A stretch of DNA of 64,000 nucleotides, from NCBI GenBank assembly GCA_016648135.1, contig JADDOH010023066.1, positions 118,529 through 182,528 on the forward strand. The letters are read 5' to 3'. The notes beneath the pieces were generated by a model. That model did no database searches and was not told where the DNA came from. It saw only the letters and a program-made list of their open reading frames with translations. Source of the DNA: Agrypnia vestita. Its lineage: Eukaryota > Arthropoda > Insecta > Trichoptera > Phryganeidae. This document shows, piece after piece, positions 27,201-42,200 of the stretch; the first letter of the stretch is position 1; every line of letters starts with the position of its first letter. A program made the position numbers and the translations under genes.

Positions 27201-30200
27201 CATTAATTTATTAAATAATCATAACTAAAATTAATTAAATACTATTATTTTGTGTGTGTATCATACTCCTGTACTAGATAAAACTCATTAGCTGAAACAA
27301 AAATACAATATTATCAATTTCTCTACAATTTACAATTTTTTTTGTCTGAATTTTGATGGTTAAAAAGTAGTGCCTACTTATTTATTTTGTCGATCAATGA
27401 TGTTCTACATTCAAAATTATAGTGACATATTCAAAGTCTGCTTTTAAAATAAAAAAAGTAAAACTTTTCCGTATATAGGATATCAAAAATGAAAGAGGTA
27501 TACTAGTTTTCCTGAAGATGACAACATTGTTCTCGTAACATTTTGATATTTTATTTTGGAAAACAAAGTTGTTTCGGGTTTTTTAATAAAAAAAAATGGA
27601 AGGTTTGCTTTTATGTTAGCAATGTGGTGAAAACTTTTATCGTCCCCGATTGTTCTTAGCGCAAACTTACACATTTTCAGTAGTGGTCCACTTTTTACTT
27701 TCTCTCTTATATAAAAGAAGTAGCATTAATTGCATCTTATTTTTGCTGATATCAGCCGTCCCACGTTTCACTAAAAATTATTAATACTTTGTGAGCTTAT
27801 ATGGTTTCGTAATCATTAATGTTATGGCTACAAATATAATATAATATTTAAAATAATATTTTTGTTTAAGTTATTACTTACCGCTGTACGCTGTTTTATC
27901 GATTGATATACAGGGTGTAACAGAGCTAGTCCACAATAATTACAATAGGTAGATTCCTACTTAAATGACGAGTTGAAAATATTTAAGCAACAATGTCCTC
28001 ATATCAATGGTGAAGTGACTTCAAAGTTTGTACTTTTTTTTTTCAATATTTCTGGCTAATCTTTTGTAAAATTTTAGAAAATCATAAAATTATTTTATAT
28101 CGAATATTATAAATACGTTCGCTTCGCTAAAAGTCAAATACAATGATTAAAACCTTGCGGATAAAATCTATATCAAAGCGAATGAATTTTTGTATGTCCA
28201 TCCAATATGTATATAAATTACTTTCACGAAAGTAATGTTTTACAGAAATATGGAAAAAATATGCAAACTTTTGATATCCCTTATCTCCTTAACTATTGAC
28301 ATTTCATCCGAAGTGTGAAGAATTTTGGTTGTGGTTGAATTGTGGTTGGCTGAAAGAAATTGCCAACTGGCAAACTTTGATGTCGCTTATCTGTTGACAT
28401 TTCACACAAGTGTAAATAATATTTTCTATACAAAATTTAAATGGAGTGCACTCCCCCGAAGTTTTTGCTATGATGCTATGATACAATCTGTATATAATGT
28501 CGGTTGACATATTAATGCAATTATGTATTGTCAGTGCGGTGGCTCATTGTTTATATGAGATTGTGCACAATCTTGTCCTCCTTTCTCAAAATTAAGTTAG
28601 TTACAATATTTGAGGGGCATAAAAGGCAGCAATATCCAAAAATTGAAAGAAATCTTTTAATGCAGCTACCGAGGATTCAGAAAATACCGAATTCGAGATT
28701 TTATTGGAAATATAGCTCTATCCCTTCCAAAATCATGTTTCCAAATCCCAATTATAATAATTTCGTTGGCTATCCGTCCATCCTTCCGTCTGCCTGTCTG
28801 TCCCCGTAACTCGTCTAACATCCGTAATTTCTTTATTGTAAAACTTTCTTTTTCTTTATTTTTTCTTTTCTTTTTTTTTTTCATTAATTTTTTTAAATAT
28901 AAATAAATAAATACTTATTCCTTAGTCATTTTTGACGGGTTACAGCCTAGTTGCTATTAAAAGTAGGCAGCAATATCCACTTCAACAAATCAAACACCAT
29001 GGGCGTGTCACGTGACGAAATGGCCGCTACATACTACAGTGAAATGTCTTTTTTAGACTGAAACATCATAGCAAAGATAGCAAAATAGCCAAAGCAATGT
29101 TCACTTTTGGTAGCAAACACGGCAATGTTGTATATATTGTCACAGCAATTTATACACATATTTAAAGGAAAACTGAAGAGACAATTATTTTTAAAACTTA
29201 TTTCCAATAAGATGTAGGTTTCATAGATTCCAGAAAAACTTCCTGGAGTAGTGACAGGTTTTTTGTATTGTAGAAATACCTCAGTGGAATATTGCTGCCT
29301 TTGCTTTTATACCCCGCATACAATGGGTCTACTAACACTTAGTAATGAGTTAAATAATTTAGTTATTTCTCAAAAATTAATGCCGAATTTGTGTAATAAA
29401 TGTAAATAAAAAGATGAATATTTTTCTCATATCAATGATTGCTATTTTTCATCACCAGGCCACCGAGTGGAAGCAGTTCCAGTCTGATCTTCTGATGACC
29501 GTGAGGGTGGCCAACGACTTCAAGACTGAGGCTCAGAGGGAACTGGAGAAACTGGTGCTGGAGAACAAACTCCACCGGGAGAAAGTGCGCTCCTTGGAAT
29601 CGCAGGTGGAGCAGTTGAAAGGTAGACTATTATTCTATAATTTTGTCCCACCCGCAATATAATAGGAACACACTGGAAGCTTGAAGGCACATATTTGACT
29701 GTGATGTTTTTCGGTGGTTTTTGTCATGTCACACAATAATTTGGAAATCATGTTTGAATCTGGCCTATTCAGAAAATAACTATATTTGGTTATTGTTATC
29801 CCGACACTCAAAAATAGAGAAACGTTGAGACGTCAAGTCAAATGTCAATATTCTATCATTGCGATGAAAATATTGGCTTTAATTTAATGTTTGATCTCTT
29901 TAGATGAAGAAATTATTAGATTTGTGTGGAACAAACTGATTTCTACCAACTTTTTAAAATTATATTAGGACACATTTTATATAATATTCATCAAAACTAG
30001 GCGTAAATAAATACATCCTGTCTATTTTTGAGTATTGGGATAGTAAACACCGAATAAGGCAGACTGTCGTAAATCTATGTCTAGTCTATTTTTGAGTGTT
30101 AGAGTAACAATTACAGAATAACAATATGTTATTTTAATATTTAATAGGTCAGCGTGTGTGTTCACCTGTTTGTAAAGAAATTTTTGTTTTACTCCTGTTT

Positions 30201-33200
30201 AAAATGAGACAATATTGTTTTAAATTATGACGAAATTAAATAACAGATTATTTATGATATTAAAAAAAGTTTCGAAATTTTCTCCATAAATTTTCACATT
30301 TGAGAAGCTTTATCCATGGATAACACCATTTTACGCTGACCAGAGGTAAGAGAAAAACATAGTGAATACAGAAACTTACGGAATTTTTGTTATTACATAT
30401 TTTAATGTCTCCTCGTTCCTCGTTAATTTGAAATTCAAGGGACCCAAAAAACATATCGAATTATGCAGAACCTGTTAATTCGAATTTTGCGATCCGAGTG
30501 CAAAATTCACCAAAAATCGCAAAACTCATGAAAAAAGACATTAATTTTGTGAAAAACGTCTAAAAACATTTAAATAAATATTGTTACTAACCTGAGCTAA
30601 TGTGATTCTTAAAAATCTTTTCTTTTCCAGCAAAGTAGATTCTCCAGCTTCGCTTTGCCTATTGTTGAGTAGTTTAAATTTGTCATTTTATGCCTTTTTT
30701 TTAGTTTTGTTCAGTTAAATTGAAGAGTATGGCAAGTAACTCCGATTTTTTCATAGGCAAGTATTCCCGGTATAGTTATATCTCTTGTCTATGGTTTGCG
30801 CATTGTCCTTAGATAAAATTATTCAAATGTCTAAATATACATATAGCAAAAATTTGGAAATTTGAAAGTGTAATAACTTTCTTAACTCAACTCAGTTAAG
30901 TATTGAGTTAAGAATGAGTGAGATGAGTGGAAAAAACTAGGGGAGGCTGTCAGAGAGATAACCTGACCAACATACTGGTTGCTGAAATGGAATTTACTAT
31001 ACATATATATTTATGTGAAAATTGTTAAAAAAAAAGGTCAGTGAATAAAGGCTTTATTATTATTTATCATTATAACTTTCTTAATACTTCTGACCTAATC
31101 AATTTGATTTTATTTTTGAAACCGTATCATTCAACTAAACTGGGATATTCTGGCCCTTCAAAAAATCAGGGTTACCCGCCATATTCTTCAATTATGCTGT
31201 TTTGTTCTTACTAATGCTCATCAGAAAAAAATTATTAATTCTGAAATCCTAAAATATTCCTGGCCATGTCTGGAATCCTATTTATCTTTGTTTTTAATCT
31301 GTACATTTCTAAATTAAGCATATTATATCAAATATTTACTTTTAATTTTTTTATTTAACATTCTTTCTTTTACATATTTTGACACAAACTAGGTGGTGCA
31401 TCAAATGATTCTGTGACAAGCAGAAACGAAGATGATGGCGCCGAAAACAATTCTCCGAAGCTTTCTGTCTACGATGGTGAACAGATGCAACAGCCGTATT
31501 CCAACTCTATAGAATCCTTAGGTTCGGCGTACGACTCGTACTATGAAGATGTGTTCTCAGCCATCAAGCATAAATACCTGTCTAGAATATCTTCATTTTC
31601 TGAACATAATGACGGGTTTATTGATGACGTACCAAAAGTTGTCGCGGTCGATTACACAGATGACGACCTTACATACGATTCTCTAAAAATACGCCAAAAG
31701 TGGCCGGCTAATACCAAATTAGAGACGTGGAAAAATAATCTATCAGCTAAAGATGAAATTGATGAATCGTTATCATCTGAGGATGAGGATGACTATGATG
31801 TCGCTATGTCACCAGATGAAGACGTGTATGACAGCAGCAGAGGTGGTAAAGAAAAGCGGAGATTTAATTCTGTGTTTGATGAGAATGTTACAAATAATGT
31901 TTCCGGTAAGAAGAAGAGCGGCATGTATTTAAAAAGAGGTAGAACAATATTTAGCAGGAGTTCCTCGGACTATTTCAGAGGCAAACCAAAATCTTTTAGC
32001 ACTGAAAACTTGTCAAGGCTCCCAAATTTATCCTCTGAAAAGGATAATTTGATTTCTGTAAGGAGCGACGATGCTCTCTTTACCAACTATTACCACATAG
32101 CTCCCTGGAAGGACACTAATATTTCTTCCAGTAATTCCACCTCCAATGAAGAAATATTCCAGTCGAATGAAAGAGAGGAATATCAACGGCCTTACAAGTC
32201 TTCAGTTTTGGAGTTGCATACCATTGATGAAAATCAAGTAATGGACAGTGTTAATGCAGAGGAACAAAAATCCCCTCTTAAAACTGAAGAACTCAATTTC
32301 ACAAGTGTAGGAGACAATGTGGTGTCTCCACATTATCAGAATGTTTCGTTTTTTGATGGAAAAGATAATAATCCTCACGTGGGTCTGACAAAAAATGTCA
32401 ATCCGACAATACCTTTTACTATCGCAGACATCAAAGCAGGCTTGGATGAGGTCGCCTTAAAATCTCCCCAAAATTTATTTGAGAAAGATACGACAATATG
32501 TGATCTTGAACCCTCAAAAATTGTAAGTAATCAATCCGTCAGAAAACCAATACCTGTGCCAAGAAGAATTGTAACTAGTCGGGGACTTTCATTTCGGAGT
32601 GATGAAAAACCTGTCGTGCCGAAAAGACCAGAGTCCTTGAGCAGTATTCCTCAGTCACCAGTTAGCGCTGATAAAAAACAAAGGACTTCATTAATCTATT
32701 ATTCACTAAACACCAATGTAACGTTGCCAGATTTATTGTCATCTTCTTCCGTGGATTCGTTGATTTTTTCCAAGAGCAAAGAAAATAAAACAAAAATTAG
32801 TACTTCCATGACCGATTTCAACGATCTCTCTGAAGTGTCCAAAGACCTCAACAACCTGGAAGATAGTGTCAAGACTATCCGTAAAGAAGTGGAAGACATC
32901 TGCAAAATAGATACCAAATTGAATTCTGAAGAGGCAGCATTTGCCGAAGCGTTGAATCGAAAATCTATTTTAAAATCTTCAGGAGCAGCTGATTCGCAAT
33001 CTAGACTTTTATCTTCTAACACAGATACAAATGAATCTAATCAAAATGTCCAATTGAGATCCAAATTTCCAGATGTATTAAAAAAAGATTTTAATTCCGA
33101 CGAAAAGAGACCACTCAGTTTACCACCGTTAAATACCGTTAACAGCGAGTTGAATGTTCGAAAAATCATATCAGATTGGGCGAATAAATCGGACGATGCT

Positions 33201-36200
33201 AAAAATATTTTGGAAACCAGATTCAATTCGGAACGTGACGACTCGGCATCACCTGTCAGGAGCGCTTTGCAGGACAAGCAAAGAATGTCTCTGCCGGCGG
33301 GGTGCGCAATACAAGAGCCGAAAGCCTCGCAGAATTGTAAGTTTCAGATTTTGAGAAAGGGCTGCTTATGTCTGCGCCTGCTAAGACATTGTGAAACCGT
33401 CCTATGTACCGTCATGCATCATTAATTTTAGTTTTGGGGATTTTTGTTTTGTTCTTGTGTTGCCACTCATTGTTTGTTATGATTTTTAGGTACATGTGGA
33501 CAAATTGCACAAATGCCGAGTTCAGACGATGCCGATTTGTTTCACAGTTTTACAACAATGGTTGTTTTAATCACTTGATCATTTCAGATTCATAATAATA
33601 CACATTATCATTCATTTTGGGCTTCTTTATATATTTTGTCAATATATTTATTTGTTATTTTGATGAGTTGTTTTGTGTTCTGTAGGCGTTAATCTAATCA
33701 ATCTAATATTTTGTGTTTGTGAACTTGTAAATTAGTTATATTTGTTTTTATTCTAACCCTCAACAACATTAGTACTCTGTAATGGTACAACACTCATTCT
33801 TTGTATTTTAACCCTTTTATTCGTAGCCCCTTTACCCTACATGTTTTAAAAAGAAAATATTGAAAATTTTATTAAAAAATTTGTTTGAAAAAAAAATCAC
33901 AGGCGACAAATACGCAATGATTTTATTTTTCTAAAGACTACACTCATAAACTATTTATATTAAGTACATGACAAATAAATAAAAAAGTCGCATAAAAACC
34001 AAAAATTCAATCACTTCTTAATTTCTATATATTTATATTTAGTATTGTATATAAATCGTAAAATATAAAGATGTGCCTAGTTCAATTGTAGTACAAAATA
34101 TTACAAATTCTTTAATAAAAGACATATTAAAACTTACACTTTCTGAAAGAGAAATTATTTCTCATATTAAAAATGGGGAGCATTGGGAGCAAAAGTGGTA
34201 GAAAATAATTACATACTAATAAAATTGAGAATGTTAGCGGTTATAAGTAAATTATTTAATAAAATATTTTGCGAGTGCTTAATTTACTGACAATGTATCA
34301 GTTTACCATATTTTGTCCCTTTTATGATAGTTGTAATGAAAATAAAATTTTAGTGCAAATTTTTAATGTGTGAAAAATTGGCGCCGTTTTTTCGCAAATC
34401 AAAGGCGCTCTGACAGATTGGAGTCTTCTTCGAGTTATGAGGGTTAAAGATCACCTTAGTGTTTCGTTCTCACATCACTGCTATCTTTATCACTCTTTCG
34501 CAAGCTTTATGCATATCTGTTTCACTCTCACTAGGCATTCAAATTATTTGCTTTTCTAACATGTTTGCCCTGTACGTGGAATTTAATAACAAAACTTTTT
34601 CAGATATAAATTCTGTCATACAGCTTATCAGCTAATTAAATTTGAAAATTTCAGAAACTCACTTTACATATTTTATTGGTAAAAAAAATTAATCAAATAA
34701 TTATGCAAATGTAGAAATATTCAATAAATTCTAATCAGCCTTATTCTGAAATAAGCAATATTGCTCTATCTGTATCTTGGCAGTTATTGTATAACATTGT
34801 AATGATGCCAATTTTGACAGGTTTGAAATTAATTAATTCAATCAATTAGAAAGCTCTAAAACGTAAAGTTATTCACAATTATGAATAATGAGCTTTCTAA
34901 TTGATTGAATATCCAATCGAGGTCTAAATTTCCAATTCGTTAATTTCAAACCTGTCCCCAAATTTAAAACTTCAGAATTGACGGCATTACAATGTTACAT
35001 AATAACTCTCAAGATATAGAAATAGCACTATTGCTTATTTAAGAATATGGCTGAGTATTTCCTTTTCTTATTTGGTTGTTTGTCAGGAAAAGATATTTGC
35101 AGTAGTTTTACTAAAAGTTTTCAGAGTTGCTCAAAAATATTATTTTAACATATAATCGGCCGTATTCTGAAAATAGCAATCATTGCTATTTTGGTATCTT
35201 GATTAACAAATAGCGAGTAACTTAACATTTGTTTACATTTTAGAGCTTTCTGATTGGTTGAATTCATTAATTGCAAACCTGTCAAACTTAATAACGTTAG
35301 AATTGATGGCATTACAATGATATACAATAACTGTTAAGGTACCAATACAGCAATGATTGCTATTTTCAGAATAGGGTCGAATAATATTGTCGTATAAACA
35401 TGTGGTTTGTAATTATTGTGTGTTTCCTTATTATCTGTTAGAATGATATTTTTAGAATTACTAAATATTACTTTGACAAGTCTTCAAATTCAAACAGATT
35501 ACGAATTGTACAATTGCATACCGATTACGATTTTCAGTAATAAATTTTACTAATAAGTTGTAATATCATAAAAGAAGTTGAATTAATGCGGTCGTGTAAC
35601 GTAAGAAACTTCTTCCTTTTTTAGCTTCAGCGGCGGCCCCAGCGCAGGCTGTACAGTCACAAGCTGCGAGTGAGGAGACCAGCAGCCAGTCGCAGTCACC
35701 AGTGGCGCCTCCCTCCCCCTCCCCCACGCCGTCGGCTGCTCCGCCCCCCACCTTGCAGCCTCCCGCACCCTCTCCTTCTCCCCCGCCACTGTTGAGCAGC
35801 GCCTCGCTGCAGGACATCATGGCGTCAGCGCAAAACGCGCAGAGGAGAAATAATAAAGGTATTGTGGCGGGAAAGTATTTGTACCACATGATTGCGCTTA
35901 AAAAAATGTGTAAAGTGATCAATTAAGCTAGCTCGGACAGGTCATAAGCTCTGGGTCACCCTATAAAGACTTCCTTACACATTACCTATATAAATAGCTT
36001 TGTCTCTGTGAGACTTCTATAATTTATCGTAATTAAAAAATTAACTTAAAATTGGGGTCTGAAGGTTGGGTGATACATAGCACATAGTATATTTCTGCAG
36101 AAAACAGTTTAAACTACCAAAATAAAAATTTTGTATACGCAGATTCACAAAAAATTTTTTTTTAACGCTACATTATAGACATTACATAATTCAACAAGAG

Positions 36201-39200
36201 ATATGATTATCTTCAAAAGCTGGGCGCGTCATGGAGAAAGACCCTTGCGGGACAGCACATTACTCCACCATTTTGAAATTTTACCATTTAAATTATAAAA
36301 TAAAAGAACCATTTAAAAATAATTTGTTAATGAAAAATATTAACCAATCTGTGCAGTAAACAATATTGGTAAAAAAAATTAATAAACTCTTGATACCACT
36401 ATATTTATATTTTTTAAATTTCTTTTTATCATTTTATCGTCTCTTCATTTTAATTTGATAGTTCATTTAGCGCACGTAATAAGTACATATCAACATCCGA
36501 CTACCGATTTGTAAATGAGATGTATATTTTTCTGTTTTGTTTGTGTAATAAAATATTAATTTAAAAAAATATCTGCTTCTCATAGTCTGGTGCATTTTAT
36601 TTTGTGAAGAATATTTTTAAATATTCAAAGATTATTGACAAATTGACATTTTAACTCATAAATAAACAAAGAAAATGAGACATAATTCTCCCTGACATCG
36701 ACGTGTACGACAGAATACTCAGAGAGAAGAACTTAACATACCTTTATTCATATTATTTATTGTCGCGGCCAGGTGGGGTAAGCCGCCAGGATTCACGCCT
36801 GAGCGTCAAGTCCCTGATTGAGAGTATTGAGAATGCGGCCAAGCAAGCCAAGGCTGGCGGTGGGGGCTCGCTGACCTCGTCCACCTCTAGCTTGAGCAGT
36901 TTGGTTAACGCCGAGACACCTCCTCCAATGGAGCCGCACCAAAATATGCCGCAGGTAATTTTATCGTGCTACCTAAAAAAATTGTGCCCCTTATTTATTA
37001 TTTGAAAATAATAAATTTAACAAATAATTTCGAAAATATCTCAATATTACAGAAGCTTTGAACAAATTTTTATGTCACCCGTTATTACAAGAGAACTGTA
37101 AACCCATGTATAGGTCTTTTCATATAAGCTTTCAATTGAGTTAGTGTGGGTTCAATGCGTAATAAGCGTATTATTTCGTTGTGTTAAGTTAACGGATACG
37201 AGAGGGGCGTATCCGTAAACTTACACAATGAAACAATGCGCGTATTACTCTGTACCCACACTAATTCCATTGCAAGTTTATATGAAAAGATCTATACGAT
37301 AATAGTTATTTTTACTCTGATTCTAAGAGTCACATATCGATCCTAATTGAAAAATAAATATAATTTTAGTTCACCAACATGCAGTCGAAGAGTCCTCTCA
37401 GAGAACAGATGCCTCAGTTGCAGTCTTCCAACAGCAGTTCCTTGAATAACATCACCTCCCTCACATCCAGCACTAACAGCTCAAGTAGCAATACAAACGG
37501 TTACAATGGAACATCGCCTGTCGGTAAACCTCCGTCGACAGCGAGAAATGCGAGAGGAATTATCATCACTAACGGTATGTATTATTCAAATATTATTTTA
37601 TTGTGCTTTGGGAATTTAATGAACATATCCATTCAGTTTGACAAGTATATAACAGTGTTGTAAAAAAATCTCCAATTAAACTTAATCAATGAAATGTAAT
37701 CATCCAGTTGAATGTTAATGCCATCATTCAGTTGAATGATAATTCCATCATCCTGTTGGGTGATAATGCAATCATACTGTTGAATTTAATCATCCAGTTG
37801 AATGATAATGCCATCATTCTGTTGATTGTTAATGTAGTCATCCAGTTGAATATTATAACATCAAAATATTAAATTAATAACACCAGCATGTTATAATACT
37901 ATATAAGTATTTCATAAAATAAAAGTTTTCTTCTCTCTGATAATGTTGTCCAAAAAATTATTTACGCATATAAATAAACATTATCATTCTCATCTTTAAA
38001 TGCCACATTTATTTGGGTTTTAAGGGCTTAGTAAAATAAATTTTGAGGAAGAAACGTTTTAAAAAATTATTTCGTTTTTTATGATTTATTTGGCATTATC
38101 TTTTTGGGGAGGCTTTTTTGATATATTTCTCATATAATGGAATGTCTTTCTTTGTCTGCAAATGTTGTGTGATCTGTTTTTAATTTTGGTTTATTATTAT
38201 TTTTTCCAATTCACGCATGCCTCTCCTATGCAATAACCTCGCTTGCCTCTGTCCTATCTTGCACACACTCTATCTTTCAACAATTTTAAACTAACCAAAT
38301 CCATACCTTTTTATCTCAACGACAATCCCTTGCCTGTCGAAATTTTGCCTAACTCCATTACATAAAACCTAACTTTACTTAATCCAAACCATTTTTATCC
38401 TTAACAACATTTCCTTGTTTATTAAAATCTTACCTCACTCCACCATCCAACACAACCTAACATGATTGTAATTTTTATCAATCCTTCTTCCAATTTCTGT
38501 ATATTTATTTGCATATCACTTGATACCAATATTTCCTTAATCTATCCCAAAATTACCCATTATTACCGTTCTCCGATCACACCCGTCCTTTCCGCGTAAA
38601 GACCAACTCAAGCCAGAGTACAATGGCGGCAGTCACCTGTCTTCGGGAGCGAAATGTGGAACCATGACAACACTGGCCGCGGCAGCAAACAAAATGTCCG
38701 GAGCCACAAACCTGACTGACGATCAAACGTCCAGCGTACACTCTCTGCTGCAGAACAACAAGGCTATGGAGACGTTCGTCAGGAGAAACAGCTACGGAGA
38801 TCTTAGTTAGTCCATCAATGTTGATTCGTTACAATAGTTGAACTAGACGGCATCTATTTACAAATTCATTAACCATCTTCCCGCACTCACTAACCGCAAC
38901 ATTCCTTTTAGTCATCCTTTTATTCATCAACCGTTTATGTGTTATCGCTTTTTGATATTTCTTCTGCATTTTTGTAAATTTCATAATACATTACAACAGT
39001 TTGCCTTATACATGCAATTGAAGATATTTTTGGCTTGTTTTCAAAATGTAGTTTATTTTTGTTCATACAACAAAAAACAACCTACTGTGAAAATACAGTA
39101 ATTTAAAAATATAATCTTGATAATTTTTTTACCCGACAAATGCATTGCTTTGCCTTTGCCTTCTGTATTCGAAAACGTCTCAGAAAGGCTGGTAGTCGAT

Positions 39201-42200
39201 GTAATGATAAGTGTTCTTGTAATGATCACATGCCATTAGTGGTTTTTCATTTCTAGTTTAATAATTGAATTATAAATTGTAGTTAAAATATCTTTAAAAC
39301 AAATGAAAGTGGCACTGTAATTTTTTAATATTACTGGTTTAATTTTCCCATTGATTTTTGGATGACAGACCATATAATATGTACATAGAATTATTATATA
39401 GACAATCAGAATAGAATTAAAAATAGAAGTAAGCTGTCTCTGAAACATTTAGTACTACGAAAAATAAATTATCCTCTAAAGAATTCAAAATTCGATTATT
39501 AACATGCTAGTATTTTAAGTCTTACCATTTCACACTAATTAATATATAATAAAAATATATATAAGATAAAATTATTATGTAGCTGCTTAAAGTTGATTAC
39601 ACTTAGAGATAACGGCAGAAAAATCTGTTAATTTGAAGAACAATATTTCTTCATTCTTATTTATTTGCGATTTTGAGGCCCCAAAAGTAACATTTTCTAG
39701 TAAAACTGTGCGATTCGTACATTATACTGTTTTTATGCAAAATAAAATTTCTGCCTCGCAAATTTGTATTGTTATTCAAAATAATGGTTGGCGATTCTTC
39801 AAACATCAAACGCGTGTGCACCATACATTTGGAATTTTAGCCCTAAAGCTGTACTGTATCGCCGCACTACCTGTTCACAATAGAGACAGAACATAACAAG
39901 AAATACTTGATCATTATGTGGCTATCACTAGCGCGAAAGAGATTATTCCACAAACCTGTAGGGAATTTTTTAATATCAGTGAGATGCCTATTAACATATT
40001 TTTGAGAAGAAAATTAAAAACATTCGTCATTACAATATAATACGGATAATTAAAATATTTTACAAATTGAGAATATTAGTGGAGTGTTGTGTTTAGTTTG
40101 TAATTTATAAAAATATGTGCATATGAGAGTATAAAATTAAAGGCGGCAATATCCACTTCAACCAACTTCCAAGGTAGTGTCACATGAAAAAATGACCGCC
40201 TCATACTAAAGTGACAGCTGATGTCGATTTCAGACTGAAACATCGGAGCAATGACAGCATTATCCCATTAGGTAAATAGCAAAAGCAGCAATGTGTTTGG
40301 TAGCAATATCCATATTTAAATTTTAAATATTTCTTTTTACACATAAATAAAAGGAAAACTAAGATGGCAATTGTTTTTAAAAACTTATTTCCAATATAGT
40401 TTTCATAGATTCTAGAGATATTTATGCCTTTGCTTTTATACACGTCATGCATCAGTGTATGTTTTTAATTAGTGATCAAGTAGTAATTTCTGCATTACGT
40501 TTTCTATCTCTGCAAAAAAATGGTGCTTTTGCATAGTTTTTTATTCTTTTATATGGTGCTTTTGTATAGTTTTTTAGTATGAGGTGATTTTTACTGTGAT
40601 TCTTTTAAATTTTCAAGTTGATCAGGATTTTAAGTATAGCTGTGTAATGATTCAAATAACATTCTAAAGCGCTACATTATCTAATTAATTATTTAATCAA
40701 CAGGTGAACGCAAGGATCCTCTGAACGGCCTGGTGAAGAACGGAGGCTCCAAGAGGAATGCACTCCTCAAATGGTGTCAGAATAAGACAGTTGGTTATAG
40801 GAATATTGATATCACAAACTTCAGGTAAGACTATATGTAATATGATTATCCTGTGAACATGGGCTAGGACTCACTTATTGCGTAAAAAAGTTTGTTTACC
40901 ATAAAATCTTTTTAAAATTTGAATTAAAAACCCTAATTATTATCGTAAATTGTGAACACATGAAAAATACTTCTTTAACCTAGATGCAATCATATTGAAA
41001 TACGTATATGAATAGATGTCTTTGTTCAGACTGATATGCACTTTATAATCGTCTTTTCTTAATTTGTGATTTATGTACTTAGCAAAAATATGTTTTTTTA
41101 AAACATTCTGACAGAGTATTAATTTGTAAAGAGATGAACAAAACCCCATTTTTATGAGAGGGGATTGGATCAGTGCAGAAGAATGTCCCCTTTGCGTCTA
41201 TTTAAGGCACATTTTACATACACACTATTCTAGCATAATCAAATCCCCTAGCAAACAAAAAAACCACAATACAACGATTATTACAAAAGATATTGTGTTA
41301 TAAATTTGTATGTATGTATGTATGTATGTATATGTATACATTTGTAAATGATAATGCATGCAATATTATTTACATATATAATGTAAACTGTTATGTAGAT
41401 ATGTATAAGATTCTTATTTTATTACAATAGGTGTAAACCGAAGAAATAAAAAATAAATTTAAAAAATTGTTCATCTAGCCACCGACAACGATGAAGATAT
41501 TATTAATTATTAATTTGTACAATTTGAATACAACTAATATTCTACTTCAAGTACGCATTCAATTGCAGATGTACGCATATTCATTACGCAAGCAAGCACG
41601 CATAATGGATCTACATACGTCTACTATTTTTTTCTGTACTACCTAGTCTGAAGACATAGGGAAATTGTTTTCAGCTAGTCTTCATTATTCTCTAATTATA
41701 GAATGGTAAATGAAAGGTGAAATATAATACAGTCGAACTCGGTTATAACGAGCTCGGGTATAAGGAGATCTCGGCTACAATGAGCAAAAATGTGAATTGA
41801 TTTTGATTTGCGCATATTCCCATACTATCGTTCTCGGTTATAAGGAGCGCGATTCCCGGATGTACGGAGCAAATTTTAGTAACTCTGCATACATATTTGT
41901 TTGAGTTACAGAAAAAAAAACAAATACGTACTCATAATAATGAACTTTGCTTTTAAAGCAGCTCGCACTTAATTAGGGTTCATTTTATGATGTACACAAA
42001 CTTGTATGTCCGAAAATACCACGTGCGCAGGCAAACAATAGTTCGTGAAGGTCGAGAACTGTCATATAACTCCGATTATTGGGGGTTTCCAAAATGTTTG
42101 AGGTGACAGTTTATTTTATGCAGTTTACTGTATTAGCATTTAAAAGCCTAATCAGTTAAACATGAATTTTTCTATTGGAAACATGTCCACTAACAAACGA

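Noticed and set aside
32699..33277. Two minus-strand open frames of about 80-107 codons
   Set aside because: Shadows of the giant linker exon; no protein-like motif.
35566..35922. 118-codon minus-strand Gly/Ala-rich frame and a shorter overlapping one
   Set aside because: They are the reverse of the GC-rich Pro/Ala-rich exon n; composition keeps several frames open.
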